A stretch of DNA of 30,686 nucleotides from Omnitrophica WOR_2 bacterium RIFCSPHIGHO2_02_FULL_67_20 (lineage in GTDB: Bacteria > Omnitrophota > Gorgyraeia > Aquiviventales > Aquiviventaceae). The translations under genes were made by a program, and so were the position numbers. Location: NCBI GenBank assembly GCA_001805695.1, contig MHGT01000019.1, positions 9,555 to 40,240 on the forward strand. Reading direction: 5' to 3'. How positions within the stretch are numbered: position 1 is the first letter of the stretch; every line of letters begins with the position of its first letter. Below are positions 18,935 to 25,909 of this stretch, one piece after another. The notes under the pieces are model-generated. The model was not told where the DNA came from. It saw nothing but the letters and a program-made list of their open reading frames with translations, and did not search any database.

Positions 18935-21067
18935 ATGTCTCATCCTCTCTGCGTGGCGTTCCTCTGGCACATGCACCAGCCCTGCTACCGGGACCTGGCC
19001 ACCGGCAGCTGCTCCATGCCTTGGGTGCGCCTCCATGCAGCGAAGGACTACGTCGACATGGTGGAGCGGCTGGACGCCTTTCCAAACATCCGCCAGACCG
19101 TGAACGTCGTGCCCTCGCTCCTCGACCAGCTCGACGCCTACCTGCCGCCCGCCAACGGCTCCGACACGTTCCTGGAGCTCTCCCGCAAGGCGGCCGGCGA
19201 GTTGTCCTCTGACGAGCAGCGGTTCCTCCTCCGGTGGTTCTTCATGGCCAACCTGGAGCGGATGATCCAACCGGTGCCGCGCTACCACGACCTGCTGGCC
19301 AAGCGGGGCCTGCACGTTCAAGAGGAGCGCTGGCCGGCGATCCAGGCGCGGTTCAGGACCCAGGACTACCTGGACCTGCAGGTCTGGTTCAACCTGGCGT
19401 GGATCGACCCCTGGATCCGCCGGCGCGACCCGGAGCTGGGCCGGCTGGAAGCCAAGGGCCAGCAGTTCACCGAAGCGGAGAAGCACCTCGTCCTGGACCG
19501 TCAGCTTGCGCTCATCGCCCGCGTCGTCCCCGCCTACCGAGCCGCCGCCGGACGCGGCCAGGTTGAGATCACCACGTCTCCGTACTACCACCCCATCCTG
19601 CCGCTTTTGTGCGATACCCGCTCGGCCAGCACCGGTCTGCCTGGCGCGGTATTGCCCGAGCCCGGATTCCGGCACCCCGAGGACGCGCGCTGGCAGCTCC
19701 AGGCCGCACTCCGGCGCCACCAGGAGGCCTTCGGGGTGCGCGCGCGGGGGATCTGGCCGCCGGAGGGCAGCGTCAGCGAAGAGGCCGTCTCACTTGCCTG
19801 CGAGGCGGGTGTCCAGTGGCTCGCGACGGATGAAGAGATCCTCTGGCGCACGCTCAAGACCGGCCGCACCCCGGCGCTCCTCTACCGGCCGCACCGGCTG
19901 GACCGCCCCTCCGGACGGGCCGCCATCGTGTTCCGCGACCGGGAGCTCTCCGACCTCATCGGCTTCGTGTACAGCCGGTGGGAGCCGAAAGCGGCGGCGG
20001 CCGACTTTCTCAGGCGGCTGGAGGCCATCCGCTCGCAGCTCCGGGGTGCCTCGAGGCCGCCGCTCGTCAGCATCATCCTCGACGGCGAGAACGCCTGGGA
20101 AGGCTACGCGGACGACGGCCACCCGTTCCTGATGGAGCTCTACGCGGCACTCTCGCGCGACGAGCGCTTCCGCTGCGTCACCATCAGCGAGTACCTCGAC
20201 CGCCACCCGCTCGACGCCGAGCCCTCGCTCCCCGAGCTCTTCAGCGGGTCGTGGATCAACGGCAACTTCGCCACCTGGGTCGGCCACCCGGAGAAAAACG
20301 CCGCCTGGAGCCGGCTCGCCGACGCCCGCGCGGCGCTCGAAGGGACGGACAGGAACGCGCCGGCCTGGCGCAGCCTCGGGGCAGCGGAGGGCAGCGATTG
20401 GATGTGGTGGTTCGGCGATACCCATTTCTCCGCCCAGGCGGACGAGTTTGACCGGCTCTTCCGCGCCCACCTCGCCAACGCCTACCGGGCCGCCGGCCTC
20501 GAGGTCCCGGAGACGCTCAGCCGGCCGATCCGGACGAGCGCCGTGCCGGCCTTCTTCGCGCCGACCGGTCTCATCCAGCCGACCATCGACGGCCGCGAGA
20601 CGTCCTACTACGAATGGCTCTACGCGGGCCGGGTGGACCTCGCGCGGCAGTACGGCGCCATCCAGCGCGGCATGCAGTCTCTCCGCGTCCTGCATCACGG
20701 CTTCGACCGGGCGCACCAGTACGTCAGGCTCGACTTCGATCCGGACCGGCTGGCCGCCACCCCCGGCTGGACGATCGAGCTCTCGCTCTCATCCGTCCGG
20801 GTCCGCATCGATCCGGTCGCGGGCTCGGTCCGCGCCCGCGTACTGCCGGCCGACGGCGGGGAGCCGGTCGCCGTCCCCTGCGCGCTCGGCCGGACGCTGG
20901 AAGTGGCAATCCCCTCGGCCCTGCTCGACCTCTCCCCGGGCGCCAAGCTGCGCCTGAGCGTCAGCCTGGAGCAGGGTGGGGAAGTGGTGGAGCGCTACCC
21001 TGACCACGGCGCCTTCGAGCTGACCGCGTCGGAGGCGGAGCTGGAAGCCCAAGCCTGGCCGCTCTGA
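18935..21067 (+). CDS. Glycoside hydrolase family 57 protein
   Basis: Probable alpha-glucan-active enzyme (amylase, amylopullulanase or branching-type), 710 aa, cytoplasmic because no signal peptide is seen. GH57 motif 1 is FLWHMHQP (9-16). The nucleophile region is GIWPPEGS with Glu277, and the acid region is ILDGENAWEGY with Asp383. The block DWMWWFGDTHFS near residue 490 also fits the family's (beta/alpha)7 barrel plus helical domain. The last 150 residues or so are beta-rich (VRIDPVAGSVRARVLPADGG) and may bind carbohydrate. A role in glycogen or storage-glucan turnover is likely; the exact linkage specificity cannot be read. No Shine-Dalgarno precedes ATG 18935, only the nonad tract. The stop codon abuts a MITE-like element. 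Confidence 0.92.
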   Translation: MSHPLCVAFLWHMHQPCYRDLATGSCSMPWVRLHAAKDYVDMVERLDAFPNIRQTVNVVPSLLDQLDAYLPPANGSDTFLELSRKAAGELSSDEQRFLLRWFFMANLERMIQPVPRYHDLLAKRGLHVQEERWPAIQARFRTQDYLDLQVWFNLAWIDPWIRRRDPELGRLEAKGQQFTEAEKHLVLDRQLALIARVVPAYRAAAGRGQVEITTSPYYHPILPLLCDTRSASTGLPGAVLPEPGFRHPEDARWQLQAALRRHQEAFGVRARGIWPPEGSVSEEAVSLACEAGVQWLATDEEILWRTLKTGRTPALLYRPHRLDRPSGRAAIVFRDRELSDLIGFVYSRWEPKAAAADFLRRLEAIRSQLRGASRPPLVSIILDGENAWEGYADDGHPFLMELYAALSRDERFRCVTISEYLDRHPLDAEPSLPELFSGSWINGNFATWVGHPEKNAAWSRLADARAALEGTDRNAPAWRSLGAAEGSDWMWWFGDTHFSAQADEFDRLFRAHLANAYRAAGLEVPETLSRPIRTSAVPAFFAPTGLIQPTIDGRETSYYEWLYAGRVDLARQYGAIQRGMQSLRVLHHGFDRAHQYVRLDFDPDRLAATPGWTIELSLSSVRVRIDPVAGSVRARVLPADGGEPVAVPCALGRTLEVAIPSALLDLSPGAKLRLSVSLEQGGEVVERYPDHGAFELTASEAELEAQAWPL

Positions 21068-21216
21068 CACAAGCGGTGATGGTCAAGTTTGGCGGGTGAC
21101 GCGGAGCGGGGGCCCCCATCCGCCCGGAGCCGACGACGGCGATAGTCCGGCGCGGCGAGGACGGATGGGGTCGGCAGCGGCAGGCCCCGCCAAACTTGAC
21201 CACTACCACACAAGCG
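21067..21216. mobile_element. MITE-like element with 9-bp flanking duplication
   Basis: ACACAAGCG occurs at 21067-21075 and again at 21208-21216, flanking 132 bp. That segment has near-terminal inverted repeats: a 17-bp perfect match (TGGTCAAGTTTGGCGGG at 21080-21096 and its complement at 21186-21202). An inner pair, CCCATCCG and CGGATGGG, extends the palindrome. It contains no gene. The pattern of inverted repeats plus a direct target duplication is that of a non-autonomous transposable element. The left duplicate uses the last base of the GH57 stop codon. Confidence 0.6.
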
Positions 21217-21222
21217 TGCCGC

Positions 21223-21251
21223 TTGATTGACCGTCGGAGAAGGACTATAAT
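21223..21251 (+). promoter_or_regulatory. Promoter of the inositol-phosphate synthase gene
   Basis: TTGATT at 21223-21228, a 17-nt spacer and a perfect TATAAT at 21246-21251. The ATG at 21264 is 12 nt downstream of the -10 box, so the mRNA leader would be about 5-6 nt. Confidence 0.7.
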
Positions 21252-21263
21252 TAGAGTTTATCC

Positions 21264-22367
21264 ATGAAGCCTATCCGCATCGCCATCTCCGGGGTCGGGA
21301 ACTGCGCGAGCTCGCTCCTCCAGGGCATCCACTACTACGCCGGCGCGCACGCAGCGCCCGGCAACCTCAATCGCGGCCTCCTGCACCCGCGCGTCGGCCC
21401 CTACGCCTCGTCCGACATCAAGGTCGTGGCGGCCTTTGACATCGACGCGCGCAAGGTCGGCAAGCCGCTCGAGACGGCATGCGTGGCGCTGCCGAACTGC
21501 ACGGCGAAGTTCGTCAAGCGCTTCCCGCGCTACGGCGTGACGGTCCGGATGGGTCCGGTCCTCGACGGCGTGGCGCCCCATATGCGCAAGTACCCGTCCG
21601 CCCAAACGTTCGTCGTGGCGAAGGCGAAGCCCGCGAACGTCGCCAGGACGCTGAGGGAGAGCGGCGCGGAGATCCTGCTGAACTACCTGCCGGTGGGCTC
21701 CCAGAAGGCGACCGAGGCGTACGCCGACGCGTGCCTGGAGGCCGGGGTCAGCCTCATCAACTGCATCCCCGTCTTCATCGCCTCGGACCGCCGGTGGGCG
21801 GCCCGGTTTGCCGCGCGCGGCATCCCGCTCATCGGCGACGACGTGAAGAGCCAGGTGGGGGCCACCATCCTCCACCGCACACTCGCCAAGCTGTTCATGG
21901 AGCGGGGGGCGGCTATCGACCGGACCTACCAGCTCAACGTCGGCGGCAACACCGACTTTCTCAACATGCTCAACCAGGACCGCCTGAAGATGAAGAAGAT
22001 CTCCAAAACCGAAGCGGTCCAATCGGTGCTCCACCCCCGCCTCGATACGACTGAGATCCACATCGGCCCGAGCGACTACGTGCCCTGGCAGCACGACCGG
22101 AAGGTCTGCTTCCTCCGCATTGAAGGGCGCGGCTTCGGCGATTGCCCCATTGAGCTCGAAGCCAGGCTCTCGGTCGAGGACTCGCCCAACAGCGCCGGCA
22201 TGACCATCGACGCCATCCGGTGCCTGCGGCTGGCGCGCGACCGCCGCCTCTCGGGCCCGGTCCGGTCCGTTTCCGCCTGGACGATGAAGCACCCGCCCGA
22301 GCCCATGCCGGATGAGCAGGCGTGCCAGCTCGTGGAGGCGTTCATCCGTGGCAGCAACAACCGATAG
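21264..22367 (+). CDS. ino1: Inositol-3-phosphate synthase
   Basis: Converts glucose 6-phosphate to 1L-myo-inositol 1-phosphate using NAD; 367 aa, the size of the compact actinobacterial/archaeal-type enzyme. An N-terminal Rossmann start (IRIAISGVGNCASSLLQG, 4-21) binds NAD. Family blocks include LLNYLPVGSQKATEAYADA, INCIPVFIAS and the catalytic-domain signature NVGGNTDFLNM. The product feeds inositol phospholipids or inositol solutes such as di-myo-inositol phosphate. No downstream enzyme of either path lies in the window. It heads a probable operon with the CPBP protease (20-nt overlap) and the first TIGR04073-like gene. Confidence 0.94.
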   Translation: MKPIRIAISGVGNCASSLLQGIHYYAGAHAAPGNLNRGLLHPRVGPYASSDIKVVAAFDIDARKVGKPLETACVALPNCTAKFVKRFPRYGVTVRMGPVLDGVAPHMRKYPSAQTFVVAKAKPANVARTLRESGAEILLNYLPVGSQKATEAYADACLEAGVSLINCIPVFIASDRRWAARFAARGIPLIGDDVKSQVGATILHRTLAKLFMERGAAIDRTYQLNVGGNTDFLNMLNQDRLKMKKISKTEAVQSVLHPRLDTTEIHIGPSDYVPWQHDRKVCFLRIEGRGFGDCPIELEARLSVEDSPNSAGMTIDAIRCLRLARDRRLSGPVRSVSAWTMKHPPEPMPDEQACQLVEAFIRGSNNR

Positions 22368-23196
22368 CATCTCGAGTTCCCGGCCCGCCGCGCGCTCCGC
22401 GTCAGGATGGAGTTCCGTCCTGCGGTTTGGCGCGTCCGTCGTCCTGTTCGCCGCACTGATCACCTTCCTGGCGCTTCCCTGGGTGGATCTGTCGTGGTGG
22501 AAGATCTTCCGCCGTTCGGTCTCGATCGCCTCCGCCCTCAGCCTGTGGCTCTGCATCACCAGGCTGGAGCATCGGTCCATCCGCTCTTACGGGTTCGCGG
22601 CGGGCGGGGCGGGGAAGCGGGAGTGGTGGTTCGGCCTGCTGGTGGGTGGTGCGGCGCTGGCGTTCATGCTGGGCATCGGGCTCGCGACCGGAATCTGCCG
22701 GATTTCGATCACCCCGGACCGGGTTAAGCTCTGGCGCACCCTCCTCGGCTTTCTGCCCGCGGCAGCACTCGTCGGCGTCCTGGAGGAGCTGGTCTTCCGG
22801 GGCTACCTGCTTCAGCACCTGCTGACCTGGTCGCGCGCGGCCGCCGTGCTGCTGACCAGCGCCCTCTATGCCGTGGTGCATCTGAAGAGCCCGGAGTGGA
22901 CGTTCCACACCTCCCTGGAGCTCGGCGGGCTGTTCCTCTTCGGGGTGGTCTTGTCGTTCAGCTACCTGCGCACCCGCCAGCTGTACCTGGCGGCCGGCCT
23001 GCATGCGGCGCTGGCGTACGGTGCGCGCGTCAACAAGCTCCTCATCGAATTCCAAGATCCGTCGATGTCCTGGCTGAGCGGAACGAGCCGGCTGGTGAAC
23101 GGCGTGTTCGGCTGGTTCACCCTGCTCTTCATCGGCGGTCTCATATGGTGGTGGACGCGGCGCGTGGAAGGAGAGGTCAAACATGGGCAGGCGTAG
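22348..23196 (+). CDS. CPBP-family intramembrane metalloprotease
   Basis: Multi-pass membrane protein of 282 aa in the CPBP (Abi/CAAX-processing) family. Motif 1 is EELVFRG (146-152, catalytic Glu pair and Arg). Motif 2 is YAVVHL with His178, and a later motif has AGLHAAL with His219. Several hydrophobic segments (e.g. VVLFAALITFLALPW, LLVGGAALAFMLGIGLA) fit 6-8 membrane spans. The start is uncertain. GTG 22348 has GGAGG nine bases upstream and overlaps ino1 by 20 nt. ATG 22312 would add 12 residues but has no such site. The substrate is unknown; the following gene is a TIGR04073-like protein, a family tied to exosortase systems, so a role in envelope protein processing is possible. Confidence 0.88.
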   Translation: MAATTDSISSSRPAARSASGWSSVLRFGASVVLFAALITFLALPWVDLSWWKIFRRSVSIASALSLWLCITRLEHRSIRSYGFAAGGAGKREWWFGLLVGGAALAFMLGIGLATGICRISITPDRVKLWRTLLGFLPAAALVGVLEELVFRGYLLQHLLTWSRAAAVLLTSALYAVVHLKSPEWTFHTSLELGGLFLFGVVLSFSYLRTRQLYLAAGLHAALAYGARVNKLLIEFQDPSMSWLSGTSRLVNGVFGWFTLLFIGGLIWWWTRRVEGEVKHGQA

Positions 23197-23560
23197 CGTG
23201 TGGGGGACGGTAGCGTGCGCGGCCGTCCTGGTCATGGGGGCCGCATCGGCCGCGGCGGCGATCGACGAGACCAAGGGCGGGCCGTCCTACGTGTCGGGCT
23301 CGCTCAGGAAACTGGGCCGCGGCATCGCCAATGTCGCCACGTGCCCCATCGAGCTGCCGCGGACGATTGAGAAAGTGTCTCTCCGAGACGGCTATGTGGC
23401 GGGGGCGACGGTGGGAATCCTGCAGGGGGTCTGGCGGACGATACTGCGCGGGGCAGTCGGTGTGTTCGAGGTGGTGACGTTTCCCATCGAGGTCACGGAG
23501 GGCTTCAAACCGCTGCTCAAGCCGGAGTTCGCCTTCGGCGGCGACGTCTGGGATGAATAA
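23183..23560 (+). CDS. TIGR04073-like secreted protein (first copy)
   Basis: Small exported protein of 125 aa. A signal peptide covers about 1-26 (VWGTVACAAVLVMGAASAAA). The mature part has the pattern KLGRGIANVATCPIELPRTI, then a Gly-rich membrane-like hairpin (GYVAGATVGILQGVWRTILR), then VFEVVTFPIEV. It matches what I recall of the TIGR04073 family, annotated as exosortase-system associated; no function is established. A second copy lies at 24610-24945. It overlaps the CPBP gene by 14 nt, with AAGGAGAGG just upstream, so translation is coupled. Confidence 0.75.
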   Translation: MGRRSVWGTVACAAVLVMGAASAAAAIDETKGGPSYVSGSLRKLGRGIANVATCPIELPRTIEKVSLRDGYVAGATVGILQGVWRTILRGAVGVFEVVTFPIEVTEGFKPLLKPEFAFGGDVWDE

Positions 23561-23563
23561 CGG

Positions 23564-23646
23564 GATTTCGCGGATTTAAAAAGCTGATTTCGCAGATTGA
23601 GTTCGTATCCGTGTAATCGGTATGTATAATCTGCGTAATCCTGATT
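23564..23646. repeat. GATTTCGCA-type nonad tract with inverted arm
   Basis: Forward words GATTTCGCG, GATTTAAAAAGCT, GATTTCGCA, GATT (9-13-9) are followed by the complement of the same words (TAATCGG, TAATCTGCG, TAATCCTGA). It fills the gap between the first TIGR04073-like gene and the convergent small membrane protein, and its end overlaps that gene's stop codon. Confidence 0.82.
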
Positions 23647-23926
23647 AAGAGAGCAGTTCCTTGCGCTGGTCTTCCGGCAGCGTCCGCTTCAGGACGTTGA
23701 TGACCCGCGTCAGCTCCATGTCGAGCAGCGTGACGAATGAGAGCAGCCGCTGGGTGAGCCAGAAGACGCCGCACAGCGTGATGCCGATGACGGACGTCGC
23801 CATCTGGATCTCGGTTTGCGGCACGACCAGGAGAAAGACGAAGACCGCGGCGGCCATCACGAGCAAGTAGATCTTCAGCCGTTCGACGACGTCGAGGAAC
23901 CGGCGGTCACTTGGCTGCAGCGGCAT
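23645..23926 (-). CDS. Small two-span membrane protein of unknown function
   Basis: 93 aa. Two hydrophobic segments, about 17-38 (LKIYLLVMAAAVFVFLLVV) and 43-66 (ATSVIGITLCGVFWLTQRLL), follow a charged N-terminus. The C-terminus is a charged helix (MELTRVINVLKRTLPEDQRK). I do not recognise a family. It is the only minus-strand gene between 1 and 25900. It is divergent from the NYN gene, with 71 nt between the start codons. No promoter is clear on the minus strand. It could be a small membrane anchor or assembly factor, but nothing in the sequence shows this. Confidence 0.7.
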   Translation of the reverse strand: MPLQPSDRRFLDVVERLKIYLLVMAAAVFVFLLVVPQTEIQMATSVIGITLCGVFWLTQRLLSFVTLLDMELTRVINVLKRTLPEDQRKELLS

Positions 23927-23960
23927 GACGCCCCTCCCATCCTGTCCTTCACGCGAGTGA

Positions 23961-23989
23961 TTGCGCCGATGACCTTCGAGGGATAGTAT
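23961..23989 (+). promoter_or_regulatory. Candidate promoter of the NYN gene
   Basis: TTGCGC at 23961-23966, 17-nt spacer, TAGTAT at 23984-23989. The ATG is 8 nt downstream of the -10 box, so the transcript would start at or within 2 nt of the start codon (leaderless). Confidence 0.5.
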
Positions 23990-23997
23990 ACAACAAC

Positions 23998-24492
23998 ATG
24001 AGCCCGGCGGGGAGCTGGACCGTGCTGGTTGACGGCTACAACGTCATCAAGCGCCACGGGCCGTGGCGCCGGCTCACTCCCCAGGACGGCAGGACGCGTC
24101 TCCTCGCACTGGTCTCCGGCATCGGGTGGCCGGTTCCGGTCCTCCGTGCCGTCATCGTGTTTGACGGCCGGGTGGCGGATGCCACGGCCGTCCACAGCAC
24201 CGGTGCTATGGAAGTGCGCTTTGCCTCCCCCTCCGCCGACGCCGATCTTCAGCACGCCATCCGGACGAGCACCCACCCCGGCCGCCTCATCGTCGTCACC
24301 GACGACGGCGACATCCTCCGGGCGGCGAAGAGCCACGGCGCGCGCTGCCGCTCAAGCCAATGGCTGCTCACACTCGGCCTGAGCGCATCCCGGCACGGGG
24401 AGCCGGCGGAGGGGCGGCGGGCCGCGCTGCCGGCCGCCGAGGCACGACGCATCACGGAAGAGCTCGCCAAGCGCTGGCTGGGAAAAGAATGA
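23998..24492 (+). CDS. NYN-domain (YacP/Rae1-like) ribonuclease
   Basis: PIN-like NYN-domain nuclease, 164 aa. The acidic active-site residues are visible: Asp12 in VDGYNVI, Asp56 in VFDG, Asp81 and Asp83 in SADADLQ, and Asp102/Asp103 in VVTDDGDI. The order and spacing match YacP-type proteins; in Bacillus subtilis the homologue Rae1 cleaves mRNA in the ribosome A site. No Shine-Dalgarno is present and the promoter predicted just upstream implies a leaderless mRNA. The C-terminal 30 residues form a charged helix. Confidence 0.85.
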   Translation: MSPAGSWTVLVDGYNVIKRHGPWRRLTPQDGRTRLLALVSGIGWPVPVLRAVIVFDGRVADATAVHSTGAMEVRFASPSADADLQHAIRTSTHPGRLIVVTDDGDILRAAKSHGARCRSSQWLLTLGLSASRHGEPAEGRRAALPAAEARRITEELAKRWLGKE

Positions 24493-24527
24493 TTGCACGG
24501 ATTATGAAATTCGATTACGCAGATAAG
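24491..24527. repeat. GATTTCGCA-type nonad tract
   Basis: GATTGCACG, GATTATGAAATTC, GATTACGCA, GATAAG, again with 9-13-9 spacing. It starts within the stop codon of the NYN gene. Confidence 0.78.
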
Positions 24528-24555
24528 CGGTTCTGGAGCGCCTGGTCGGGTGGGT

Positions 24556-24585
24556 TTGACAAGGTGCGTCCGGCCTCGATACAAT
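24556..24585 (+). promoter_or_regulatory. Promoter of the second TIGR04073-like gene
   Basis: A perfect TTGACA at 24556-24561, 18-nt spacer, TACAAT at 24580-24585. The leader would be about 17 nt and includes GGAGGTGA at 24598-24605, a strong ribosome-binding site. Confidence 0.8.
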
Positions 24586-24609
24586 ACTCTTCACGATGGA
24601 GGTGAGCCG

Positions 24610-24945
24610 ATGAAACGGAGAGCAGTGTGTGCGGCGTTGGTGCTGGCCGGCGTGAGCCTCTGGTGCGTTCCCGCCTGGGCGCAGGATCCGATCCACAAGA
24701 TGGGCCGGGGCGTCGTGAACGTGCTGACCGGCTGGATCGAGCTGCCCAAGCAGATCCACCTGGGCAGCCAGGAAGACAATCCGGTCATCGGCGTCGGCAG
24801 CGGCCTCTTCAAGGGGGTGGGGCTGACGGTGCTGCGAAGCGGCGTGGGCATCTACGAGGCGCTCACGTTCCCCCTCCCATACCCGAAGAACTATGCGTCG
24901 CCCTACGAGCAGATGGAACTCAACGATTACGCCTGGGAAGAGTAA
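24610..24945 (+). CDS. TIGR04073-like secreted protein (second copy)
   Basis: Exported protein of 111 aa with a signal peptide (ALVLAGVSLWCVPAWAQ, cleavage near residue 25). The mature part, KMGRGVVNVLTGWIELPKQI, then GSGLFKGVGLTVLRSGVGIY, then EALTFPLPYP, parallels the copy at 23183-23560 block for block. The two are diverged paralogues about 1 kb apart. The family is annotated as exosortase-system associated; no exosortase is in this window. Unlike the first copy it has its own strong promoter, ribosome-binding site and terminator, so it is likely expressed more strongly and independently. Confidence 0.8.
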   Translation: MKRRAVCAALVLAGVSLWCVPAWAQDPIHKMGRGVVNVLTGWIELPKQIHLGSQEDNPVIGVGSGLFKGVGLTVLRSGVGIYEALTFPLPYPKNYASPYEQMELNDYAWEE

Positions 24946-25792
24946 CCGGCGCGCGCCGGAACGTCGGCGGCCCTTGGGGGGAACTCCAAGGGCCGCGCTC
25001 CTTTTAGGGCTGATCCTCTTCTTCTTTGGGGGGAGGGAGGGGGGTGGGGAGCCGATCCCGCGTTCCCAACCGATCCCGCCGGCGAAATCGGCCAAACCCG
25101 TCGTCGGCGAGCGGCTGACGTTCCACGGCCGGTGGATGGGGATCCCGGTCGGGTACGGCTGGATCGAGGTCAAGGAGCTCGTGGACCTGGACGGCCGAGC
25201 GGCCTACCACATCGAAGCCCAAGGCCACACGAACGAGGTCCTGTCCACGTTCTATCCCATCCACGACGTCATCCACTCGTACCTCGACGCCGAGACGCTG
25301 ATACCGCTGCGCTTCGAGAAACACCAGCGCGAGGGCCGCTACCGCGCCGACGAGGTGGTGACGTTCGACCAGCGGTCGCACCGGGCGCAGTACCGCTCGC
25401 TCCTCAACCAGTCGGAGAAAACCATCGAGCTACCGCCCGACTTCCAGGACCTCATCAGCGCGCTCTACTGGTTCCGCGCCCAGCCGCTCGGCGCCGACCA
25501 CACCGTCACCCTGGACATCTACACGGATGAAAAGATCTACCGGACTGACATCGAGATCCAGCCTCCGGTCCAGCTCGAGCTGCTCAAGCGCGGGACTTTC
25601 CCGTGCCTCGTGGTGGAGCCCAAGGCCTCGTTCAAGGGCCTCCTCGTGAAACGCGGACGGCTGTGGGCCTACGTCACCGCCGACGAACACCGGCTGCCGC
25701 TGCTCGTCAAGGCGACGACCCCGTGGGGCGCCATGAGCGCGGTGATCGATGAGGAGTCGATCCGGAACGTTCTCGGCAAGACCTCCTTCTAG
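24893..25792 (+). CDS. DUF3108-family protein
   Basis: Envelope-associated protein of unknown function, up to 299 aa. The DUF3108 pattern is clear: GERLTFHGRWMGIPVGYGWI, then YHIEAQGHTNEVLSTFYPIHD, then EKHQREGRYRADEVVTFDQ. A hydrophobic stretch (AALLLGLILFFFGG) at about 34-47 suggests a signal peptide or anchor. The start is doubtful. ATG 24893 overlaps the previous gene by 53 nt and places a Rho-independent terminator inside the reading frame. TTG 24974 would give a shorter, signal-peptide-like N-terminus but sits in the terminator stem. Neither has a good ribosome-binding site. Confidence 0.82.
   Translation: MRRPTSRWNSTITPGKSNRRAPERRRPLGGTPRAALLLGLILFFFGGREGGGEPIPRSQPIPPAKSAKPVVGERLTFHGRWMGIPVGYGWIEVKELVDLDGRAAYHIEAQGHTNEVLSTFYPIHDVIHSYLDAETLIPLRFEKHQREGRYRADEVVTFDQRSHRAQYRSLLNQSEKTIELPPDFQDLISALYWFRAQPLGADHTVTLDIYTDEKIYRTDIEIQPPVQLELLKRGTFPCLVVEPKASFKGLLVKRGRLWAYVTADEHRLPLLVKATTPWGAMSAVIDEESIRNVLGKTSF
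24967..25005 (+). terminator. Rho-independent terminator after the second TIGR04073-like gene
   Basis: A perfect 11-bp stem, GCGGCCCTTGG (24967-24977) with CCAAGGGCCGC (24986-24996), an 8-nt loop, and TTTT at 25002-25005. It lies 21 nt after the stop of the TIGR04073-like gene, inside the possible 5' end of the DUF3108 gene. Confidence 0.8.
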
Positions 25793-25836
25793 CTCGTCCT
25801 CTCCGACAAAAACCCCCGGAAGCCTCCTTTCCAGCA

Positions 25837-25865
25837 CAGAATAATGTCTTATAAGATATATTCTG
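25837..25865. promoter_or_regulatory. AT-rich nested palindrome in a convergent gap
   Basis: CAGAATA (25837-25843) and TATTCTG (25859-25865) are perfect inverted repeats flanking the perfect palindrome TCTTATAAGA (25847-25856). It lies in the 117-nt gap between the convergent DUF3108 and hydrolase genes, in an AT-rich patch. It could be a protein-binding site or part of a bidirectional terminator. The rest of the gap holds nothing recognisable. Confidence 0.45.
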
Positions 25866-25909
25866 TTAAATAGACTCTAGGCAATGAACCGCAGTCACTA
25901 AGCAAAAGG

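Noticed and set aside
21227..21251. TTGACC as the -35 box of the ino1 promoter
   Set aside because: The spacer to TATAAT would be 13 nt. The overlapping TTGATT gives 17 nt.
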